64,000 nt of DNA from Treponema sp. (GTDB lineage Bacteria; Spirochaetota; Spirochaetia; Treponematales; Breznakiellaceae). The stretch covers positions 62,001 through 126,000 of the forward strand of contig JAIRYV010000064.1 in NCBI GenBank assembly GCA_031267685.1, given 5' to 3'. This document shows positions 26,340-35,088 of this stretch, piece by piece. The notes under the pieces were generated by a model that ran no database searches, was not told the DNA's origin, and saw only the letters and a list, made by a program, of their open reading frames with translations. Every line of letters begins with the position of its first letter. Positions within the stretch are counted from its first letter, which is position 1. A program made the translations under genes and the position numbers.

Positions 26340-27272
26340 CTATAACGTAACCACATAATTAACCACAAACCCGGTAAACAGAGACCACAGCATGACAAAC
26401 GCAAGATAGAGAACAAAGTTTTTTAAGCCCAGAACAATTTTAACCGCGCCTAGGTTAGTAACCTTTGTGGCAGGTCCGCTGATCATAAACGCAGCGGCAG
26501 ACCCCATACTCATCCCGCTGTCCAGCCAGGCCATAAGCAGCGGGATAGTTCCACCGCCGCACATATAAAGAGGGACGCCTATCGTGGCTGCCATAAGCAG
26601 CCCGAAACCTCGATTCTTGCCAAAGAGCGCAGCCATCGCGTCTTCAGGCACATAGCGCTGAAAAAGAGCGGAAAGCACTATCCCTATCAGGAAATACAAC
26701 CCAGTTGCCTTGATGTTACGCCCAATGTTTTTAAGCACCCGTAGAGCAAAATGAGGGTCAGTATCGTGATTTTCCGGCGCCCTGAAGCCAGCAAAGTTAA
26801 AAAACGCCTTGCCCTTATACAAGTACCTGACGCAAAGCCCAGCGGCAATCCCGCACATAAAGCACGAAACAAAACGGATAACCAAGGCTGTTGTTCCCAA
26901 AGCCGCGCTGTAAAATAAAAGCTGTGGATTGAGCAGAATCGAACTCATCATAAAGGCGGCAAGCATAGGTTGCAACGTAAGCGCATCGCTCTCTTCGCCC
27001 GTTTCCGCAAAAGAGGCTGCAATGGGGATTGTGCCGTACATACACAACGGCGAAACAATGCCTATAAGCGACGCTGGAACAAGCCCCAACACTCCGAGCC
27101 TTTTCCGCAGATACACGCCCAGAAGCGCGTGTATCTGCGCCTTACCAAAGACAGAAATAAGCGAACCAAGCAGTATGCCAAGCGCATAATACCCAGCTAT
27201 CTGCTCGAATTGCAGTCTGGAATAGTACCAGAGATAGATCACCTCGCGTTGGATAAACTCAACCATTGACAT
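26340..27272 (-). CDS. Permease of the DUF318/ArsP-like family
   Basis: About eight membrane segments with the paired family repeats: PASLIGIVSPLCMYGTIPIAASF in the first half and ATIGVPLYMCGGGTIPLLMAWL in the second, each with a conserved cysteine near GT(I)P. Members export organoarsenicals or are of unknown function. ATG 27272 (or 27266) is preferred because a well-translated 31-residue ORF overlaps it; a TTG at 27311 would extend it. It lies 64 bases upstream of the fusion lipoprotein on the same strand, so the two may be cotranscribed. Confidence 0.82.
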   Translation of the reverse strand: MSMVEFIQREVIYLWYYSRLQFEQIAGYYALGILLGSLISVFGKAQIHALLGVYLRKRLGVLGLVPASLIGIVSPLCMYGTIPIAASFAETGEESDALTLQPMLAAFMMSSILLNPQLLFYSAALGTTALVIRFVSCFMCGIAAGLCVRYLYKGKAFFNFAGFRAPENHDTDPHFALRVLKNIGRNIKATGLYFLIGIVLSALFQRYVPEDAMAALFGKNRGFGLLMAATIGVPLYMCGGGTIPLLMAWLDSGMSMGSAAAFMISGPATKVTNLGAVKIVLGLKNFVLYLAFVMLWSLFTGFVVNYVVTL

Positions 27273-27354
27273 TGACCAATTCGTAGACAAGACTACCCAG
27301 ACTAATTTCAACTAAGCCCAGCGTGCTTATCAAAGTTGTTTTCATAATCGTCAT
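27259..27354 (-). CDS. Possible 31-residue leader peptide overlapping the permease start
   Basis: ATG 27354 is preceded by a strong ribosome site (GGAGG, 6 bases). The frame MTIMKTTLISTLGLVEISLG ends in VYELVNVNG and a stop at 27259. It overlaps the permease start codon by 14 bases, so its translation would feed ribosomes to the permease. It lies just downstream of a promoter-like sequence. It may be a leader or just a translated 5' region. Confidence 0.5.
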   Translation of the reverse strand: MTIMKTTLISTLGLVEISLGSLVYELVNVNG

Positions 27355-27430
27355 TATTAACCTCCAGATCAATGATGTAAAGACTATACATCTTAAAGTC
27401 AACTCTAGTCAAGCACTTTTTGCATTTTTT
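27344..27430 (-). promoter_or_regulatory. Promoter and ribosome-site region, copy 1, ahead of the permease leader
   Basis: Leftward TTGACT (27412-27407) and TATAGT (27388-27383) are 18 bases apart, followed by GGAGG and ATGACGATTA. The whole stretch is repeated about 370 bases upstream. Confidence 0.6.
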
Positions 27431-27694
27431 AGGACGTGTGTCAGCCCTTGCGCTATACCCACTTAAAGGTATACTATCATAATGATAATTACGATTCATA
27501 GCTCCATACCCAAAGACTGAAACTTTTTGGCGATATTGATAAAGCAACTCAATGAAAACATGTTTGCAGACCATGAAAACATGTAATTGGTGGTTGCAAT
27601 TCATGCTGTATAATCGCAACTTTAACATTTTATACTGTTTTGTAACGTTGTACCAAGGGCATTTGACTGGGAAATGATACTACACTTGTTTTAT

Positions 27695-27805
27695 CCAGCT
27701 CAGTTTGTTCTTATAATCGTCATATTTACCTCCAAGGCAATGAGGTAACCATTATACATCTTAAACGCGACTATGCATCAAGTGTTTTTTGCGTTTTTTA
27801 GAAAG
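27695..27805 (-). repeat. Diverged copy of the permease promoter/leader region
   Basis: It matches 27320-27430 in order: the A-rich CTAAAAAA block, a CTTGA box, TTTAAGATGTATA, GGAGGT and ATGACGATTA. Its -10 is a perfect TATAAT. The peptide start is cut to MTIIRTN and a stop. The 270 bases between the copies hold no gene. Confidence 0.75.
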
Positions 27806-27831
27806 AATAGATAATGATAAAAACGTACAAG

Positions 27832-28776
27832 TTAAACGAAGCGTGATCTATCGAAATATTTCGATATCACTTTTTCTGCGGGCTTTGCGTATACGTCATA
27901 TCCTTTGTTTTTGTCGGAGCAGTCTTCTGTATAAGGCAGTGCGCCACTCCATGACCATAACCCATAGCCGCGTACCCACGAGCGGTGTTTGGTGTGTTCG
28001 AACATTTCGCAGTACCACGCGGCTTGTTCTTCAACGTTTGCCGGGCCATTCGTCAATTTCCAGTTGTTAGGCACTCGTGCTGCGCCATTCACACTCATAC
28101 AGCCGGTTTCAGCAAAGAAGAAGGGTTTCTGATAAGCGCGTACAACAGTTTCAATGCGGTCAAGCTCGGTTTCCCATGTACCTGACGGATAATAGCCACT
28201 CGATGAAATAACATCAACACAATCCCACCAGCGCACTGAGTCTTCCTGATACTTATCGGTGTTATAGCTTATCGGGCCTTTGAAAATCTGTTTTGCTTTT
28301 GCAGCCAGATCGCGCCATTCTGCTTCACGCCGTTCAGCCATCACCATCTCGCAGCCGAGTATAAACATAACACAGCCGGTCTGTTCGGCAATAGCGGCAT
28401 AGTGTAATTGAAACGTTTCATGGGACGCAAACCAGTTCTGCCATTTTGGTTCACAGGGAACATCCTTGTCAAAAAAATTGATAAACGCTCGCCACGTACC
28501 GTCTTTGCAATTAACCGTTGGCTTCAAGATGACATGCAACCCCAGGTCTTGCGCATAGCTGATAATTCTCCGTAACTCTTCATCAGTTGGGGTTCCTTTG
28601 CCTGAAAAACGAATGCTTTCCGAATGAGCCGACTCTTGCCAACCCGCAGGGGTTAGGATGATATGACTTGCTCCAGTGCGGGATGCCAGCGCTTCAAGGC
28701 TGGCTTTCGCTTTAGCATTCCCTAAGATGCCCCGCTGCGGGAAAGGCGCGAATGTGATAGCGTTTATCAATTCCAT
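27832..28776 (-). CDS. GH113-like TIM-barrel glycosidase, cytoplasmic
   Basis: 314 residues in the clan GH-A pattern: VMFILGCEMVMAE (about residue 140) would hold the acid/base Glu, and PFFFAETGCMS (about 228) the nucleophile Glu. Early strands (SHIILTPAGWQES, GLHVILKPTVN) and the late GLWSWSGALPY fit the family of GH113 beta-mannanases and related enzymes. No signal peptide is present, so it would act inside the cell. It begins 6 bases after the stop of the upstream gene and is probably cotranscribed with it. Confidence 0.75.
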   Translation of the reverse strand: MELINAITFAPFPQRGILGNAKAKASLEALASRTGASHIILTPAGWQESAHSESIRFSGKGTPTDEELRRIISYAQDLGLHVILKPTVNCKDGTWRAFINFFDKDVPCEPKWQNWFASHETFQLHYAAIAEQTGCVMFILGCEMVMAERREAEWRDLAAKAKQIFKGPISYNTDKYQEDSVRWWDCVDVISSSGYYPSGTWETELDRIETVVRAYQKPFFFAETGCMSVNGAARVPNNWKLTNGPANVEEQAAWYCEMFEHTKHRSWVRGYGLWSWSGALPYTEDCSDKNKGYDVYAKPAEKVISKYFDRSRFV

Positions 28777-28782
28777 ACTTGT

Positions 28783-30597
28783 TTACCTATATTGATAGAA
28801 TGCGAAATCGCCTGGGTCGATGCGTATATCGAAGACCTGTTCATCGGCGTTTTTGTAAAGCGGCGTGATGGTTTCTTCTACAGGACTTGTCGCGCCGCTG
28901 CTGCAGGTGTTACCTGTAAACGGGATGACCGTAACAGTGCCGCTTGCCCGGATATGCACTCGAACCAGTTCTGGCGCATACGCATCAGGGACGCGGTTTC
29001 CACCGCACGTGTAGGAATAGAGGCCGAAGGTTTTGTTATCATAGATAAACAGTGATACCATAGCGCCGCTTCCTTCTGGTAATTCGATAAGCACATCGCC
29101 TGCTGTAGTTTTTCTGGGCTGGAATTCGCTACGGATGCGGAACAGCGCGGCTTCCGGCAGTTTCTGTAGGTCGGAGAACAAGTCTGGCACAGCGAGCGTA
29201 ATGAGTTCTCCTTTACCAAAGGTGTCGCGCACTAAGATTGAGCCATGCTGACTGCCATTTCCCGCGTTCATCAGGGACCAGGAGGCGTTATTCCGGTGTT
29301 CAAGCAAGGGGAAACTTACCGTGGCAGCTGCGATTCGGTGGACTTGTGGCTGTATACCTGCGCCTGGTGTTGTGATATGGTACTCACGGGCATTTTCGAT
29401 GCGCCGTCCTCGGTCGCGGAGGGAGCTTAGGGTTTTAATGTCGTTCCCCCTATCTAGGGATGCCTGCACGAAACCTGATGTTACTATAGCCTTGCCGCCC
29501 TGATTCAAATAGCGTGTTAGTTTGGCGATGATGTCTTTGTCATAGACTGCCTGCGCTGTGAGAAACACGGTTTTTGCGTGTTCAGGGAATTCAGGCGTGG
29601 GTTCAAAGGGAATACCGAGCATACCGAGGTAATCCTCAAGGTGATCCTCGCCTTGAGCGTTATGGGGCAGGTAAACAGGAACGCCAACAGGCTTTCCAAG
29701 TTGCGACATTGCCTGATCAATTTGATGCAGCCTGAACCCCAGTGGGGTAATCACCTTGTTGTTGAACAGAGATGGCCAGCAAAATAGCATGAGTTCGCGG
29801 GGTTTTGAGAATGCGGTGAGGTATGCCTGTTCAAGGTAGCAATCAATTGGGTAACACTCGTAGGGGTCGAACCAGCCGCCGTTGTTTCGTCCGGGGGCGG
29901 CGTTTTCCATGAAGCGCATGATCGAGTAGCTTACATAGCGGGGCAGGTGTTGATCGGTTTGGGACTGATGGCGGGTTTCTGTGCCAGTATAGATTGCGTC
30001 GAAGAGCGGAATCTGTTCAGCGGGGTTATAGCCGGTTTCCTGAAAACTTTCCACCCAGTTTGGATACTTGATGATAACGTGTACCTTTGGATTTACTTTT
30101 TTTGCGGGGCCGAGTACGAGGTTTTCTGAGACTTCTTTCATTTTGGCGAGTTTGGATTCTTCCCAGGTACGCTTACCTTTTTCGTTCTGGCAATCTTCGC
30201 AACGGCATTGGCTGAAGAAGAAGTCGTCGATGATGAACTCATCGAACTGTTCAGCAGTGTATTCAACCATGTTTTTAAGATGGTTTCGCATTGCTTGGTT
30301 GCTGTAACAGAAGGTGTTAAAAAGGCGTTGGCGTTTTTGGTCTGTCTCGCTTAGATCGTTACAGGTGGTGGTTATGCCGCCGGCGAACGCGATGTTGTTT
30401 TCGGTGAAGAACCGCTTGCACAGTTCAATCTTGTCTTTAGGCGCGACAATACTCCGGTATGTTTCGAGGTACACCTTATCAATGTCAACATAGCGCCTGA
30501 AAAACGCGAGTTCTTCTTGCAGGCTCTGCTCTGTCGCTTGCGCCACCCATTGAGCAGGACAGTACACTGCTAGGGAAACGTTTTTATAAGTACCCAT
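28783..30597 (-). CDS. Putative large glycosidase-like protein (TIM barrel plus GATase-like and beta-sandwich domains)
   Basis: ATG 30597 has a strong AAGGAGGAGA site; an in-frame start 11 codons upstream precedes that site. The 604 residues seem to form three parts: a TIM-barrel-like region (about 1-320) with FIIDDFFFSQCRCEDCQNEKG, whose cysteines may bind metal; a GATase/trimerisation-like region (about 325-420, EDYLGMLGIPFEPTPEF, LTRYLNQGGKAIVTSG) as in GH42-type enzymes; and a C-terminal beta-sandwich. I cannot place it in a named GH family. It lies beside a GH113-like gene, so a role in oligosaccharide breakdown is likely. Confidence 0.6.
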   Translation of the reverse strand: MGTYKNVSLAVYCPAQWVAQATEQSLQEELAFFRRYVDIDKVYLETYRSIVAPKDKIELCKRFFTENNIAFAGGITTTCNDLSETDQKRQRLFNTFCYSNQAMRNHLKNMVEYTAEQFDEFIIDDFFFSQCRCEDCQNEKGKRTWEESKLAKMKEVSENLVLGPAKKVNPKVHVIIKYPNWVESFQETGYNPAEQIPLFDAIYTGTETRHQSQTDQHLPRYVSYSIMRFMENAAPGRNNGGWFDPYECYPIDCYLEQAYLTAFSKPRELMLFCWPSLFNNKVITPLGFRLHQIDQAMSQLGKPVGVPVYLPHNAQGEDHLEDYLGMLGIPFEPTPEFPEHAKTVFLTAQAVYDKDIIAKLTRYLNQGGKAIVTSGFVQASLDRGNDIKTLSSLRDRGRRIENAREYHITTPGAGIQPQVHRIAAATVSFPLLEHRNNASWSLMNAGNGSQHGSILVRDTFGKGELITLAVPDLFSDLQKLPEAALFRIRSEFQPRKTTAGDVLIELPEGSGAMVSLFIYDNKTFGLYSYTCGGNRVPDAYAPELVRVHIRASGTVTVIPFTGNTCSSGATSPVEETITPLYKNADEQVFDIRIDPGDFAFYQYR

Positions 30598-30726
30598 GAA
30601 ATTCTCCTCCTTGCTATAGTGAGCTTTCACTTTAAGCTATTTGTCAAACACGTATCTAATCTATTAGGTAAGTGATAGTAACTATTATTAGGGAAGAAGG
30701 AGCATGAGTCAAGTGACAAGTGGCAT

Positions 30727-30795
30727 CAGACACCTAGTTTAGGCTTGACGTGGTGCCAGACACCTAACTTGGAGCTTGCTTTGGGGACAGACACC
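30727..30795. repeat. Three CAGACACC direct repeats 30-31 bases apart
   Basis: CAGACACC occurs at 30727, 30757 and 30788, with related flanks (CTAGTTTAGGCTTG, CTAACTTGGAGCTTG) between. They lie downstream of the hydrogenase stop and upstream of the glycosidase gene. Nothing else was recognised in 30598-30882. Confidence 0.6.
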
Positions 30796-30882
30796 CGAGT
30801 CGGGGAAGATGTACCCGATGGGGTGATACTTTGAATTCCTGATTCTAAAACGTTTAAGGCATTGAGCGTGGTACCGTAGCGC

Positions 30883-32361
30883 TCAACCATCACTCTTGGT
30901 TGCTGCTCCTGTTGCCACATACTTATCAAGCTGCGCAGCCGCGACTTTAGGATTGGTGATCACCGAAGGGCCACCTATACAGCCGCCTTCACAAGCCATA
31001 ACTTCGATAAGGTTTGGCATATCTGGTGTTTTGGGTAAGGAACCTGCGTTGATCTTGCCGTACTTGTCAAGCTGTTTCATGCCAGCCCTATTTAGGCCAT
31101 TGATAAGCGCTATTTTCAGGTGTTCAGACTCTTTGAGCCGCACTCGAACCGCCTCAGCAACGCCACCTGATCTGGCGAAGTTGCGGCCTGATGCGGTGGG
31201 AATAGTGTCTGGCACTGTTGTTGGTATAGCTATACGAGTGAGTTCGATGTTCTTTGCCACGAAGAATGCGCCTATTTCCTCAACCGAAAGTACATAGTCA
31301 ACCAGATCATCGTCCATGCCTTCGCGCCGTTTAGCGAGACAGGGACCGATGAATACGGTAACGCAATCAGGGTCGGCACTTTTGGCGAGTTCAGCCGTAT
31401 AGTGCATGGGCGTTCTGGTGTCAGAGATGCAAGGCGCGAGTTCTGGTACATGACGCCGTACTGCGCGCACATAAGCCGGGCAACAGGAGGTGGTCATCAT
31501 ACTTTCGCCTCGTTCCATACGTTCCTCAAACTCGCGTGCCTCGTGTTCCGCTGTTATGTCCGCGCCAATGGCAACCTCCCAGACTCTGACAAAGCCAGCG
31601 GCGAGAAGCGCACCTTCAAGCTGACCGGGCGCGGCACGGAACTGTGCGGCAACTGCTGGCGCATACAGGGCGACGACCTTTTCGCCCGCGAGTAGGCGTT
31701 TTATCACATCAACTAACTGTCCCTTATCCATCATCGCGCCAAAGGGACACTCTTTCATACAGTTACCACAAAAGATGCACCGATGATAATCAATGCGTTC
31801 CTTGCCCTGCTCATCTTTGGAAATTGCACCCACTGGACACGCCTCTTCGCACGGTACTGGGATCCTGATGATCGCGTGGTAGGGACAGTTTTGGAGGCAG
31901 AGGCCACAGTTGATACATTTTTCGCCATCTATATGGGCGCGTCCGGCTTGGATATGTATCGCTTTTTTTACACAGTTCATCATGCACGGGCGGGCAAGGC
32001 AGCCCTGACAGGCGTTTGTTACCATATATTGGGTGTGAACACAGGCATTACAGGCTTCATCAAGCACGGTGAGCATGGGCCATGTGGGTTTTTCGCGGTT
32101 AAGAGCCTCTTCAGCATAATCCGCAAGCTCCTTTGTCTCATCGTAGTCCTCAAGCCCGTACCCGAGTCGGGCAATAATCCGCATCCGCAGTATCTCGCGG
32201 TCGTGGTAGATGCAACAACGCACTGACGCGCTTCCCCGTGGCGCTAGTTCGTGGGGGATCGCGGCCACGCCATCAACGAGTTTTCCATCAAGCTGTAAGC
32301 GGGCGATTCGCATAAGCAATTCGCGTTTCAAACGCGCTGCGTTGTTATTGATGTTCAGCAC
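30883..32361 (-). CDS. Group B [FeFe] hydrogenase
   Basis: It catalyses reversible H2 formation at an H-cluster. N-terminal cysteine-rich segments (Cys104-Cys205: ACQGCLARPCMMNC, CINCGLCLQNCP, CIFCGNCMKECP) bind [4Fe-4S] clusters. The H-domain motifs are TTSCCPAYVRA (L1, Cys293/294), FIGPCLAKRRE (L2, Cys341) and MACEGGCIGGPS (L3, Cys457/Cys461). Alanine-tyrosine in L1 and the spaced CxxCxxxxC cluster pattern match group B, not the classical group A enzymes. It overlaps the upstream [2Fe-2S] gene by 7 bases. It has no PAS domain, so it is not the sensory type. Confidence 0.93.
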   Translation of the reverse strand: MLNINNNAARLKRELLMRIARLQLDGKLVDGVAAIPHELAPRGSASVRCCIYHDREILRMRIIARLGYGLEDYDETKELADYAEEALNREKPTWPMLTVLDEACNACVHTQYMVTNACQGCLARPCMMNCVKKAIHIQAGRAHIDGEKCINCGLCLQNCPYHAIIRIPVPCEEACPVGAISKDEQGKERIDYHRCIFCGNCMKECPFGAMMDKGQLVDVIKRLLAGEKVVALYAPAVAAQFRAAPGQLEGALLAAGFVRVWEVAIGADITAEHEAREFEERMERGESMMTTSCCPAYVRAVRRHVPELAPCISDTRTPMHYTAELAKSADPDCVTVFIGPCLAKRREGMDDDLVDYVLSVEEIGAFFVAKNIELTRIAIPTTVPDTIPTASGRNFARSGGVAEAVRVRLKESEHLKIALINGLNRAGMKQLDKYGKINAGSLPKTPDMPNLIEVMACEGGCIGGPSVITNPKVAAAQLDKYVATGAATKSDG

Positions 32362-32633
32362 GACGCGCCCTCCCTATCTAAGAGCGCGTTAATCCGTTCA
32401 AGTACACTCTGTGTCGATGCTCGATCCATTGGTTGTCCGTTTATCTTCACAAAAGGCGCTTTGCCATATTGAGCATCACGACACAAGTCAAGACAGGTTA
32501 CTCCTTTAAGCTCGACAAGCGCCCGCTGTTCCGGCGTCAGGTACTCCTCAAGTAAAAGTAACTCGGAACCACCCATCACATAGCAGGACGTTCCCGTGCA
32601 GATTGATACATCGATCTTTTCCATACAATACAA
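32355..32633 (-). CDS. Thioredoxin-like [2Fe-2S] protein (NuoE/HndA C-terminal type)
   Basis: 92 residues. CTGTSC near the start and CLDLC in the middle supply the four cysteines of a thioredoxin-like [2Fe-2S] domain, followed by PFVKINGQPMD. Such small proteins pass electrons between NAD(P)H- or ferredoxin-linked partners and hydrogenases. The start is TTG 32633 with AGGAG 9 bases upstream; ATG 32624 is the alternative. It overlaps the hydrogenase gene and is transcribed first. Confidence 0.88.
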   Translation of the reverse strand: MYCMEKIDVSICTGTSCYVMGGSELLLLEEYLTPEQRALVELKGVTCLDLCRDAQYGKAPFVKINGQPMDRASTQSVLERINALLDREGASC

Positions 32634-32658
32634 TATTCTCCTATTAAATCTATAAAAA

Positions 32659-32687
32659 AGTATCTATTGTAAACAGTGATCTGTCAA
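32659..32687 (-). promoter_or_regulatory. Probable promoter of the hydrogenase operon
   Basis: Leftward TTGACA (32687-32682) and GATACT (32664-32659) are 17 bases apart, about 30 bases ahead of the [2Fe-2S] gene, in the gap shared with the divergent pseudouridine synthase. Confidence 0.5.
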
Positions 32688-32744
32688 GCGGATTTCAAAG
32701 CTCGTGGGCTTTCTTATACGCGGTATTTTTGTTAGGATTTGTCT

Positions 32745-33704
32745 ATGTTTACAATGATTGCGGCTCTGGACGACGCAGGACGCAGACTTGACCGTTTACT
32801 TAGAAAAGCGCTTCCCAGTATTCCGCTTTCAGCGCTTCACCGACTCTTGCGAAAGCGACAGGTTCTGCTTGACGGTAAGCCAGCAGACGCCTCAGCGCGA
32901 GTGCGTGAAGGCGCGAGCATCACGGTGCTTGTGCCGGACAACATAGTTTCGCCTGAACCCGTGCCGGCGACAGAATCAAGGCAAAGTTCAGAGACACGGC
33001 GTCTAACGCAAACTGCGCTCACACCAGAAAGCATACTCTGGCAGGGAAACGGTCTGCTTATTTTGAACAAGCCAGCGGGCATTCCTACTCACGGCGAGGA
33101 TAGCCTTGAAACCTGGGTGCGCGCTTTTCTCGTGGATAGACTGTCGCCTTCGCTTTCGTTTAAGAGCGGGCCGCTTCATCGCCTTGATACGCCAACCAGC
33201 GGCGTTATTGTGTTTTCAACGAGTCTTGAAGGCGCACGTTATTTCAGCGCACTTATCCGGGAACAGCGGGTGTGTAAACGCTACATCGCGCTACTTGGCG
33301 CTCAGCTCGATAAATCCGCACGGTGGGAAGATGCGTTGTTCCGGGACAAAGTTGCAAAAAAAACGCTCGTCATGGAGGCTGGCGCATGCTCAGATACGAA
33401 GTTGCCGTATGCCAGAACCGCCGTGTATCCGCTTGCTGTAAGCGAGGGCTGTTCCCTGGTGATGGTAGAAATTAGCACTGGGAAGACCCACCAAATCAGG
33501 GCGCAGGCAGCGTTTCATGGCTGCCCCTTACTCGGAGACCAAAAGTATGGAGGAAGCGCCCTTGTCGGCGGGCTTTTGTTACATGCATATAGCCTTGCAT
33601 TTCCCGCACCTAATGGGGAAGCGCTTGTCATCAAAGCGCCACTTCCCCGTGCGTTTTACCAGTATATAAACGTACGTTTTGGAACCTGCCCTGAATTACC
33701 TTAA
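32745..33704 (+). CDS. RluC/RluD-family pseudouridine synthase
   Basis: It isomerises uridine to pseudouridine in ribosomal RNA or tRNA. An S4 RNA-binding domain (about residues 8-70, LDRLLRKALPSIPLSALHRLLRK) precedes the catalytic domain with HRLDTPTSGVIVFS (catalytic Asp about 147), and the late GKTHQIRAQAAFHGCPLLGDQKYGG (in two parts). ATG 32745 has AGGA upstream; a TTG two codons earlier is less likely. The exact target cannot be told from sequence. The 119 bases after the stop show nothing. Confidence 0.9.
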   Translation: MFTMIAALDDAGRRLDRLLRKALPSIPLSALHRLLRKRQVLLDGKPADASARVREGASITVLVPDNIVSPEPVPATESRQSSETRRLTQTALTPESILWQGNGLLILNKPAGIPTHGEDSLETWVRAFLVDRLSPSLSFKSGPLHRLDTPTSGVIVFSTSLEGARYFSALIREQRVCKRYIALLGAQLDKSARWEDALFRDKVAKKTLVMEAGACSDTKLPYARTAVYPLAVSEGCSLVMVEISTGKTHQIRAQAAFHGCPLLGDQKYGGSALVGGLLLHAYSLAFPAPNGEALVIKAPLPRAFYQYINVRFGTCPELP

Positions 33705-33823
33705 CGGCCATCACGCGAGATGCGACGCTTCGAAAGGCTCTAAGCGCTTCGCGGGTTTGATATTGGAACATAGCTGTCGAGTCCAAGCGCCATGTCTGTG
33801 TGGGGAATTTTGACCGGTTTTGA

Positions 33824-35011
33824 TTATTGCGACACCATACGCTTTTTCTGCGCGACAAACACCAGCAGACAAGCTAACGCGCCGAGTAAAACGTACAGTA
33901 TAAACGCCGCCGCGCCATAAGACACGGGAGTTCCCAAAATCTTGAAAATCTTTTTGCCGCCGAATATTGAATTAAACATCGCCATATTGCTAAAATTGAA
34001 ATCAATGAGCGGCCAGAGGATTTCTCTCGCGTTGCCCCCGAGATAGTTTAACATTCCTCCGGACATGAGTATGACAAATCCAAGCCCAAACACGGCGCTT
34101 TGATATTTTGACAAAGCGGAAATCAGGGCGAGTGCCAGGCTGAATATAAGCGCGACAAAGATTAACCAAAACGACGAGATTAAGGCCATTTCGCCGGCTC
34201 TTACGTTCAGCATAGCGTTTTCAAACCCGCTTAGAGAACGTATTGGCGTGTCAAACCCGCTCAAATCCCCGCAGCCTATCCCTATTCCAATAAAGTGGCC
34301 AAGCAGATAAACAGCGGCTATGATGGCGGACGTAATTCCCGCGCTTAATAGTTTAGTCGCCGCGATTTCGCGCCGACCCTTTTCAGAACAAAGAATAATG
34401 CTGTCCATTTCGGTTTTCACTTCTTGGGTGAACAGCAGGAAAATGAAAAAGGCAAGCGCCATCATGAACAGGAGAATCACAAAAGTTGCATCGAAAGCCT
34501 TAAAATAAAGGACCCAAAAACGCACATTGGCTAAATAAGGCTCGCCATGGGCAAGCTCTGTGTTAAGCCGCTTTTGATAAAACCGGTACTCATACGAACC
34601 GGCCTGATTCACGTTTTCCAGCGCTTTAAGCTTTTCCTGTAAGGGATATAAAATATCGCCGCTGTCCTGATTTTCCGGGCCATTCCAATACCTATTTACC
34701 CTTGTCCCAAACCAGTTATAGAAGGCGTGAAACCATAATACCGGATCGTGGTTCACCTGAATGGCAAGGGCTTCGTCCGAGCCGTACTTGTCAACAGCCG
34801 CTTTGTATATTTCCTTAGATTCTTCATACAACTGGGGATTGAATTTCCCGGTATGTTCGGTAAGTATAAGCAGGCGATCATCTTCGATGATTTCTACGGT
34901 TCTTGTTATAACCCAGCCCATGAAAACATAGACAATAAACAACGCGGTAAGCAAAAGCAGTTTATTCCGGTTAATAAGTAGTTTTTTCATCTCGTATGTA
35001 AGCAGATTCAT
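33824..35011 (-). CDS. ABC-2 type transporter permease
   Basis: 395 residues. One N-terminal membrane anchor (about 15-32), a large extracytoplasmic loop with helical charged sequence (LTEHTGKFNPQLYEESKEIYK), then about five membrane helices from residue 170 (VILLFMMALAFFIFLLF, AIIAAVYLLGHFIGI, LISSFWLIFVALIFSL and others). This is the layout of ABC-2 membrane subunits. ATG 35011 overlaps, by ATGA, the ancestral stop of the ATPase gene, which now ends earlier at a TAG. Confidence 0.82.
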   Translation of the reverse strand: MNLLTYEMKKLLINRNKLLLLTALFIVYVFMGWVITRTVEIIEDDRLLILTEHTGKFNPQLYEESKEIYKAAVDKYGSDEALAIQVNHDPVLWFHAFYNWFGTRVNRYWNGPENQDSGDILYPLQEKLKALENVNQAGSYEYRFYQKRLNTELAHGEPYLANVRFWVLYFKAFDATFVILLFMMALAFFIFLLFTQEVKTEMDSIILCSEKGRREIAATKLLSAGITSAIIAAVYLLGHFIGIGIGCGDLSGFDTPIRSLSGFENAMLNVRAGEMALISSFWLIFVALIFSLALALISALSKYQSAVFGLGFVILMSGGMLNYLGGNAREILWPLIDFNFSNMAMFNSIFGGKKIFKILGTPVSYGAAAFILYVLLGALACLLVFVAQKKRMVSQ

Positions 35012-35088
35012 TGAGCAATCCCTTCCTGAAATTCGTAAAGATAAGCGTCCTCCAGCCCGGGCGCGGTGGGAATTGCGTTTGGCGGCGG

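Noticed and set aside
26276-26416. 47-residue N-terminal extension of the fusion lipoprotein
   Set aside because: It overlaps the permease gene and would bury the lipoprotein signal peptide that begins at 26275.
27308-27628. 106-residue leftward open frame upstream of the permease
   Set aside because: It runs through the promoter and ribosome-site region in another frame and has no ribosome site.
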